Shown here piece after piece: positions 6,381 through 10,815 of a stretch of DNA of 10,815 nucleotides (its first letter is position 1; every line of letters starts with the position of its first letter). The stretch covers positions 1 to 10,815 of the forward strand of contig JAUVKS010000039.1 in NCBI GenBank assembly GCA_030596145.1. Direction: 5' to 3'. Under the pieces are notes generated by a model that saw only the letters and a program-made list of their open reading frames with translations, had not been told where the DNA came from and made no database searches. This DNA comes from Pseudomonadota bacterium. GTDB taxonomy: Bacteria > Desulfobacterota > Syntrophia > Syntrophales > JADFWA01. Position numbers and translations under genes: made by a program.

Positions 6381-7682
6381 ATGTACGTAGTTTATAACAT
6401 ACTGTTGTTTGTCAGTGCCCTTTTTCTGATCCCCTATTATCTTTTAAAGATGATCTTTACGGGGAAGTACAGGAAGAGTCTTGGCCCGAAATTTGGGTTT
6501 ATCCATCCTGAAGTTTTCAGGGGGATGAAGGGCAGTCCCAGGATATGGATGCATGCCGTATCTGTGGGGGAGGTTACAGCTGCGGCTCCAATTATCTCTT
6601 CCCTCAGAGAAAAATTTCCTTCTGCCTGCATCCTGCTTTCCACCAGCACTGAAACCGGCCAGGTTATGGCACGCAGTATTGCTACTGCTGCTACGTCATA
6701 TATATACTACCCCCTTGATATACCCTTTGTGGTTAGGAAGGTCATGGGTCTTGTTAAGCCGGATATATTTGTCGCGGTAGAGACGGAACTCTGGCCCAAT
6801 CTTATACGAATTTGTAAAGATGCGGGCGTTAAAGTAGTCATGGTTAACGGGAGAATATCACCACGTTCCTTCAAAAACTATTTTAAAACCCGTTTCTTCT
6901 GGAAAAAAGTATTAAACTGTGTTGATGCAATAGGGGTGATATCTGCGATAGATGCAGACCGGATCAAGGCCCTTGGTGTGTCCTCTTCTAAGGTACATGT
7001 ATTCGGGAACTCAAAGTATGACGGCCTTGCAGCCAGGGTAGAGCCGGAATTGGCGGATGAGATTGCACGCATGCTAAATATGGTACCCGGATCCAGGGTG
7101 TTCGTGGCGGGGAGCACACATGAAGGCGAGGAAGAAGGAATCCTGAATGTCTACCGAAAACTTCTGGAGGTATATCCCGATTTCAAGCTCATTATCATCC
7201 CGCGCCATATCGAAAGGGGCGAACAGGTGCTTTCTCTTGTGAAGGACGCAGGATTTGCGGACTGCATTACGATGACCGAAATAAAAAAAGGCAGGAACCG
7301 TTTGAATGAAAGGGTTGTCATCATCGATGTCATAGGAGAGCTCTTCAAGGTATACGGTCTGGCTACCGTTGTTTTTTGCGGGGGGAGTCTGGTTCCCAGA
7401 GGGGGGCAGAATATACTTGAGCCCGCCGCCTGGGGTAAGGTCATCTTTTATGGTCCTTCCATGGAGGACTTCGGCGATGAAAAGGCCCTGCTGGAGGAAG
7501 CTGGAGCCGGGATCACTGTCAGAGATGGCAACGAGCTTCTGGAGGGGATACTTACACTCTTGACTGATCCTGAAACCCTTTTACGTAAAGGGGAGGAGGG
7601 GAGAAAAAAGGTCGTTTCAAATATGGGGGCTGCCCGGAGATATGCGGAGATGATTGGCGAAAGGTTAAGGCAAAATAGTTGA
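6381..7682 (+). CDS. waaA: 3-deoxy-D-manno-octulosonic acid (Kdo) transferase
   Basis: This GT-B glycosyltransferase transfers Kdo from CMP-Kdo to lipid IVA at the inner membrane during LPS inner-core synthesis. I choose ATG 6381 (433 residues). GAGAGGT lies just upstream, whereas ATG 6357, eight codons earlier, has no ribosome-binding site. The protein then begins directly with the N-terminal membrane anchor (residues 1-26, M-Y-V-V-Y-N-I-L-L...). The acceptor domain shows W-M-H-A-V-S-V-G-E-V (56-65), whose E64 corresponds to the family's catalytic glutamate, then S-T-S-T-E-T-G (87-93) and E-T-E-L-W-P-N (134-140). The donor domain has G-S-T-H-E-G-E (244-250), P-R-H (274-276) and G-G-S-L-V-P-R-G-G-Q-N (334-344) followed by L-E-P-A. 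It is transcribed divergently from hisF and converges on the por cluster. A weak promoter (TTGAAA 6329-6334, TATGGA 6352-6357, 17-nt gap) is possible. No other LPS genes are adjacent. Confidence 0.94.
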   Translation: MYVVYNILLFVSALFLIPYYLLKMIFTGKYRKSLGPKFGFIHPEVFRGMKGSPRIWMHAVSVGEVTAAAPIISSLREKFPSACILLSTSTETGQVMARSIATAATSYIYYPLDIPFVVRKVMGLVKPDIFVAVETELWPNLIRICKDAGVKVVMVNGRISPRSFKNYFKTRFFWKKVLNCVDAIGVISAIDADRIKALGVSSSKVHVFGNSKYDGLAARVEPELADEIARMLNMVPGSRVFVAGSTHEGEEEGILNVYRKLLEVYPDFKLIIIPRHIERGEQVLSLVKDAGFADCITMTEIKKGRNRLNERVVIIDVIGELFKVYGLATVVFCGGSLVPRGGQNILEPAAWGKVIFYGPSMEDFGDEKALLEEAGAGITVRDGNELLEGILTLLTDPETLLRKGEEGRKKVVSNMGAARRYAEMIGERLRQNS

Positions 7683-7713
7683 ATTAGTTGAATTGGTTCA
7701 ACCAACAAAACCA
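7676..7713. repeat. 38-bp AT-rich repeat, copy 1 (after porB and waaA)
   Basis: The element consists of three 9-bp units (TAGTTGAAT, TAGTTGAAT, TGGTTCAAC) followed by CAACAAAACCA. It is identical at 32 of 38 ungapped positions, counted by eye, to 10131-10168. It contains the dyad GTTGAA-TTGG-TTCAAC (7687-7702). It overlaps the last codons of waaA and fills the spacer between the convergent waaA and porB stops. Confidence 0.7.
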
Positions 7714-7719
7714 GTTTTT
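7694..7719 (+). terminator. Possible weak intrinsic terminator for waaA
   Basis: On the plus strand TGGTT (7694-7698) can pair with AACCA (7709-7713) across a 10-nt loop, followed by G and five T (7715-7719). The stem is short and AT-rich, so termination would be weak. The same DNA is copy 1 of the 38-bp repeat. Its position 12 nt after the waaA stop is right for a terminator. Confidence 0.3.
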
Positions 7720-8626
7720 ACCCCTCCGCCATCTTCAAATATTCATTCCACTTATTGTCCACCCCCGTCTGGAATTGTTTCAATTGTTCCAGATTCATCT
7801 TTTTAAACCTGCCCTGTCTTTCCACATAATTGATCACGGGGAGCCTCTTTCCTCTTTCCGCCAGTGTCTTGCTCCTGCCGGTGAAGCGAAATTTCCCATC
7901 TTCTATTTCAAAGAGGACGGCGATTCCCGTTTCCACCGCCAGCTTTCCAATCCTGACAGTATCCCTGGCGGGATACATCCAGCCGGGGGGACAGGGGACG
8001 TATATGTGCATATATCTTGTCCCTTTTATCCTTTTTGCCTTGACGAACTTGTCGTAAAGATCGATCGGATAAGATGGTGAAGCAGCGGCCATATAGGGGA
8101 GATTATGTGCCTCCATGATTTTTATAAAGTCTTTTTTCGGTTGTTGTTTGGTGAGTATCGGTGTTGTTGTCGTCAGAGCGCCGAGGGGAGTGGCGCTTGA
8201 ACGCTGGGTTCCCGTGTTCATGTACCCTTCATTGTCATAACAGACATATATGAAGTCGGTGCCCCTCTCCGCCGCGCCGCTTAGGGCCTGAATACCCATG
8301 TCATATGTCGACCCGTCTCCAGCGACGGCGACAACTGTGGTATCTGTCCTGTTCAATGCATTCAAACCGGCAACAATTCCAGAGGCGGATGCCGCCGTGC
8401 TGGCAAATGTGTTGTTAAGACATGGTATATCCACGGCAGTTTTCGGATATATGCCATGGAGTACACAGAGACAGCATGCGGGAAGTGTTATTACGGTATT
8501 CTCCCTTAATGCCTTCAGGGCATAACGATAGAAAAGAGTGAGCCCGCACCCCTGACATGCCCTGCTTCCGGGCAGTATGTATTCTTTCATATTTACCTTG
8601 AACAGATTCTCCGGCATAATTTTCAC
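7718..8626 (-). CDS. porB: 2-oxoacid:ferredoxin oxidoreductase, beta subunit (thiamine-diphosphate binding)
   Basis: 302 residues, the usual length for the separate beta subunit of four-subunit pyruvate or ketoisovalerate:ferredoxin oxidoreductases. It binds thiamine diphosphate and the proximal 4Fe-4S cluster. The ThDP motif starts at G-D-G-S-T-Y-D-M-G (103-111) and ends at D-N-E-G-Y-M-N-T-G (131-139), with D104 and N132 as likely magnesium ligands. Likely cluster cysteines are C24 and C27 (A-C-Q-G-C-G), one of C51/C52/C54, and C212 (P-C-P-P-G-W). The annotated start is GTG 8626, whose GTGA overlaps the porA stop by 4 bp. ATG 8617, preceded by AGGGTGA, is a reasonable alternative and shortens the protein by 3 residues. 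It is the last gene of the cluster. The physiological substrate (pyruvate, 2-ketoisovalerate or another 2-oxoacid) cannot be told from sequence, so the symbol is by family. Confidence 0.9.
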   Translation of the reverse strand: MKIMPENLFKVNMKEYILPGSRACQGCGLTLFYRYALKALRENTVITLPACCLCVLHGIYPKTAVDIPCLNNTFASTAASASGIVAGLNALNRTDTTVVAVAGDGSTYDMGIQALSGAAERGTDFIYVCYDNEGYMNTGTQRSSATPLGALTTTTPILTKQQPKKDFIKIMEAHNLPYMAAASPSYPIDLYDKFVKAKRIKGTRYMHIYVPCPPGWMYPARDTVRIGKLAVETGIAVLFEIEDGKFRFTGRSKTLAERGKRLPVINYVERQGRFKKMNLEQLKQFQTGVDNKWNEYLKMAEG

Positions 8627-9831
8627 CCTGTATAGCAGTTAAGCCAAGTTGTTTTTTTGTTAATGTCGCCCGATTCAATTGAGGCGATAGAGGATTTTGC
8701 CGCCTCAGCAAGTTCTCTTGCCTTCACGTCCCTGCCGCCAAGTCCCGCAATATAATCGTGGATAGGAATGTTTATGTCTGTCCCGTAGAAGGCAGCCTTG
8801 AGTTCGGAGGCGAGCCCCCCCTCAAAGCCGTAACTGATACTCTTTTCAAATGCCACGATTACACTTGCCTTTTTGAAGGCTTCCAGTACGTCCTGTTTGG
8901 GGAAAGGCCTGAAAACCCTGATTCCAACGACACCCACCTTCAGGCCCTCAGCCCTCAGCATATCGGCTGCCATTGTGGCTTCCGTGGCCATGGAGCCCAT
9001 CGCTGTCATGATCAGTTCGGCATCATCCGTCATGTATTCCCAGAGCATTCCGCCGTGGTTTCTCCCGAATGCATCGGAGAAGGCACTGTTGGTTGCCACG
9101 ATTACATCGCGCGATTTTTCCATTGCGGCCTGCAGCTTATACCTCATTTCCATATAACCATCACAGAGGACGCCCTCTGAATTCGGCCTCCTTACGGGAA
9201 GGAGCACAGGATTGATGTATTTCGGATCATCCGCTGACACGATGGTATGGGGCTTGTAAGGGGGCAAGAATTCTTTTGCCCCTCTGCTGTCCGGGATTTC
9301 CACCGGCATCATGGTATGGGAGAGCACAAACCCGTCGTAACAGACCATGACGGGGAAGTAAACCTCTTCAGCGATACGGTAGGCCTGGATTACGGTGTCG
9401 AGAATTTCCTGGTTGTCACGGCAGTAAATCTGTATCCAGCCGGTATCTCTCTGGGCAAATGAATCCTGCTGGTCATTGAATATAGTCCAGGGTGCGCCGA
9501 CCCCCCTGTTTACGCAACACATAACAATAGGCAGTCTGGCGCCGGCGGCCCAGTGGAGTTGCTCATGCATGTAAAGAAGCCCGTTGGAGCTTGTAGCCGT
9601 AAATACTCTGGCACCGACTGTGGATGCTGAGATGCAGACGGACATCGCAGTGTGTTCACCTTCCACCCTCACATATTCCGCTTTGAACTTTCCGCTCTCT
9701 ACATATTGAGAGAGGATCTCGGCCAGGGATGATTGAGGGGTTATCGGGTAGGTTGCGATCACCTGAGCATCGCTGAGCTTGACCCCTGTGGCTGCCGCCT
9801 CATTTCCTGTCATTATGCGAACATTATTCAT
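8623..9831 (-). CDS. porA: 2-oxoacid:ferredoxin oxidoreductase, alpha subunit
   Basis: 402 residues, the normal length of a separate alpha subunit. The N-terminal pyrimidine-binding domain has the family motif Y-P-I-T-P-Q (28-33) and V-E-G-E-H-T-A (56-62), whose glutamate is expected to activate the thiamine ring in the partner beta subunit. The C-terminal part is the transketolase-like domain II, with A-M-G-S-M-A-T-E-A followed by G-V-V-G-I-R-V-F-R-P-F-P. Together with the beta, gamma and delta subunits it catalyses reversible oxidative decarboxylation of a 2-oxoacid to acyl-CoA, CO2 and reduced ferredoxin. ATG 9831 overlaps the porD stop by 8 bp and is preceded by GGGAGGA with an 8-nt gap, a sign of translational coupling. 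Its stop overlaps porB. Nothing key is missing. Confidence 0.93.
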   Translation of the reverse strand: MNNVRIMTGNEAAATGVKLSDAQVIATYPITPQSSLAEILSQYVESGKFKAEYVRVEGEHTAMSVCISASTVGARVFTATSSNGLLYMHEQLHWAAGARLPIVMCCVNRGVGAPWTIFNDQQDSFAQRDTGWIQIYCRDNQEILDTVIQAYRIAEEVYFPVMVCYDGFVLSHTMMPVEIPDSRGAKEFLPPYKPHTIVSADDPKYINPVLLPVRRPNSEGVLCDGYMEMRYKLQAAMEKSRDVIVATNSAFSDAFGRNHGGMLWEYMTDDAELIMTAMGSMATEATMAADMLRAEGLKVGVVGIRVFRPFPKQDVLEAFKKASVIVAFEKSISYGFEGGLASELKAAFYGTDINIPIHDYIAGLGGRDVKARELAEAAKSSIASIESGDINKKTTWLNCYTG

Positions 9832-10117
9832 CGATCTTGTCCTCCCTCACCATACTGATCGCCTTGGCCGGACATTCCTCCGCGCATATACCGCACCCCT
9901 TGCAGTAATCCAGATCAATTTCCACAGGGATACTTCCCTTGACCACACCTTCCGGGCAGTAAAGCCAGCAGAGAAAGCATGCAGGCTTGTTTTTCACCGA
10001 GGGGATGCACTTTGTGTGATCGATGACAGGTCTTACATCTCGCCAGTCACCAGTTCTCCCAGCCTCTCCTATGGCCGGGTCACACATGCCCGATATACTG
10101 TTATCTCTTTTTTCCAT
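9824..10117 (-). CDS. porD: 2-oxoacid:ferredoxin oxidoreductase, delta subunit (2x 4Fe-4S ferredoxin)
   Basis: 97 residues, the usual size of the ferredoxin-like delta subunit that takes electrons from the alpha/beta catalytic core. The second cluster motif is canonical: C72-x2-C75-x2-C78-x3-C82-P. The first is unusual. C47-x2-C50-x3-C54-P fits the last three cysteines of a cluster motif, but the position expected for the first cysteine (44) is lysine, and the nearest upstream cysteine is C37, giving C-x9-C-x2-C-x3-C. The intervening residues are I-P-S-V-K-N-K-P-A. C37 probably replaces the missing ligand through a short loop insertion, though this is inference. The segment W-R-D-V-R-P-V-I-D (25-33) is typical of the N-terminus of delta subunits. 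ATG 10117 is preceded by AAGGA with an 8-nt gap. It overlaps porA by 8 bp, while a 52-bp spacer with a repeat separates it from porG. Confidence 0.9.
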   Translation of the reverse strand: MEKRDNSISGMCDPAIGEAGRTGDWRDVRPVIDHTKCIPSVKNKPACFLCWLYCPEGVVKGSIPVEIDLDYCKGCGICAEECPAKAISMVREDKIDE

Positions 10118-10130
10118 ATGTGAGTTCCTT

Positions 10131-10168
10131 TAGTTTAATTAGTTGAATTAGTTTCACCAACGAAACTA
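10131..10168. repeat. 38-bp AT-rich repeat, copy 2 (between porG and porD), with 8-bp hairpin
   Basis: This is the second copy of the element at 7676-7713, with the same 9-bp unit structure (TAGTTTAAT, TAGTTGAAT, TAGTTTCAC) and 32 of 38 positions identical. Here the dyad is stronger: TTAGTTTC (10148-10155), a 6-nt loop and GAAACTAA (10162-10169), a perfect 8-bp stem that abuts the porG stop codon (10170-10172). On the minus strand no T-run follows, so it may protect or attenuate the transcript rather than end it. Confidence 0.7.
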
Positions 10169-10169
10169 A

Positions 10170-10736
10170 CTAACCTATTTTCTTAATCACCGTCTCATCA
10201 AATGCAGTCTTTGCTGCGGAAAAATTCAAAGAAGCAGCCTCAGAGGACAATTTTTCCACAAGTCCCTTCTCAATATTTTCCAGAGAGACAAGTCCTGAGG
10301 CTCTGGCAAATGCACCGAGAAGTGGGGTGTTTACAATGATATCCCCCCCCCTGGTCAGATGATGCCTGAGGGCTATTCCTGCGGCATCCACGGTGGCAAT
10401 CTCGAAGCGCCCGTTTATTTTGATCTCGTCAGGACTGTGTGGCGTATTTATTATTATCAATCCTCCATCCTTTATGTTGCCCCCAATATCAACAATTTCC
10501 AGGAGACTTTCATCAAGGACAACAGAGATATCCGCAGACTCAATCTGGGAGAATGTCCTTATCGGCTCATCGGATATCCTTGTTGATGCTGTTAAAGGAG
10601 CGCCTCTTCTTTCCGGGCCGAATGTGGGCGCGGATGTTACTCCCTTAAAACCTTGAATGTAGGCTGAGGTGGCCAGTATCTGCGCTGCAACTACCACCCC
10701 TTGGCCACCTCTTCCATGCCATATTATTTCGTGCAT
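10170..10736 (-). CDS. porG: 2-oxoacid:ferredoxin oxidoreductase, gamma subunit
   Basis: 188 residues, the usual length of the separate gamma subunit (POR/KOR catalytic-gamma domain family). It begins with the characteristic H-G-R-G-G-Q-G (7-13) and carries F-G-P-E-R-R-G-A-P (39-47), where most family members have a similar arginine-rich turn. The subunit takes part in CoA binding and holds the complex together. ATG 10736 is preceded by GAGGAG with about 6-8 nt spacing. It is the first gene of the gamma-delta-alpha-beta order, the arrangement described for the porGDAB genes of Thermotoga and Pyrococcus. A 52-bp spacer with a hairpin repeat follows before porD, unlike the overlapping porD-porA-porB junctions. 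A gene of a similar complex (indolepyruvate or 2-oxoglutarate oxidoreductase) could have a related gamma subunit, but the four-gene set favours the pyruvate/ketoisovalerate type. Confidence 0.92.
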   Translation of the reverse strand: MHEIIWHGRGGQGVVVAAQILATSAYIQGFKGVTSAPTFGPERRGAPLTASTRISDEPIRTFSQIESADISVVLDESLLEIVDIGGNIKDGGLIIINTPHSPDEIKINGRFEIATVDAAGIALRHHLTRGGDIIVNTPLLGAFARASGLVSLENIEKGLVEKLSSEAASLNFSAAKTAFDETVIKKIG

Positions 10737-10795
10737 GCTCTCTCCTCTTTCAAATACAGTGAACTTGCAGATAGTCGAAATAGGGATGGCAAAGT

Positions 10796-10815
10796 AAAAA
10801 GCTCCAAATGGAAGC
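10796..10815 (-). terminator. Terminator-like hairpin of an upstream gene, cut by window edge
   Basis: On the minus strand GCTTCC-ATTT-GGAGC (10801-10815) can form a 5-bp GC-rich stem with one bulged T, and it is followed directly by five T (A-run 10796-10800 on the plus strand). The 5' arm reaches the window edge, so the stem may be longer. It would end a gene to the right and separate it from porG, whose promoter should then lie in 10737-10795, although no clear one is visible there. Confidence 0.4.

Overview
The window looks like chromosomal DNA of a Gram-negative anaerobe. A Kdo transferase (WaaA) implies lipopolysaccharide, and a four-subunit 2-oxoacid:ferredoxin oxidoreductase implies ferredoxin-based metabolism. 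The acyl-CoA genes suggest an organism that oxidises or makes fatty or other organic acids by beta-oxidation-type steps. A Desulfobacterota or syntroph-like bacterium fits, but nothing seen here fixes the taxon. No mobile element, CRISPR array, tRNA or rRNA was recognised.

Layout from left to right. (1) Positions 1-1054, plus strand: the C-terminal end of a 3-hydroxyacyl-CoA dehydrogenase/multifunctional beta-oxidation protein, a 203-bp spacer, then a small hotdog-fold thioesterase. (2) Positions 1064-3867, minus strand: a crotonase-fold enoyl-CoA isomerase-like gene followed 14 bp later by a FadH-type 2,4-dienoyl-CoA reductase, convergent with the thioesterase. (3) Positions 3998-6282, minus strand: hisF, a glycine-zipper lipoprotein whose Shine-Dalgarno sequence overlaps the hisF stop, and rpe. 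A GC-rich inverted repeat lies just upstream of rpe. A good sigma70-like promoter for hisF sits in the divergent spacer shared with waaA. (4) Positions 6381-7682, plus strand: waaA (kdtA). (5) Positions 7718-10736, minus strand: an oxidoreductase cluster transcribed gamma-delta-alpha-beta (porG, porD, porA, porB). It is preceded at the window edge by a terminator-like hairpin.

How the genes fit together. The dehydrogenase, thioesterase, isomerase-like crotonase and dienoyl-CoA reductase all act on acyl-CoA thioesters. The isomerase/reductase pair is what is needed to bring unsaturated acyl-CoAs into the beta-oxidation spiral. The ferredoxin oxidoreductase interconverts a 2-oxoacid and its acyl-CoA with reduced ferredoxin, linking this carbon flow to energy metabolism. 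hisF, rpe and waaA are housekeeping genes for histidine, pentose phosphate and LPS core synthesis.

Most of the window is ordinary. The points most worth checking are: a 38-bp element repeated after both porG and porB; an altered first iron-sulfur motif in PorD; a crotonase that has lost both hydratase glutamates but keeps an isomerase-type aspartate; and the inverted repeat with two competing pairings ahead of rpe. I found no convincing undescribed multi-gene system.
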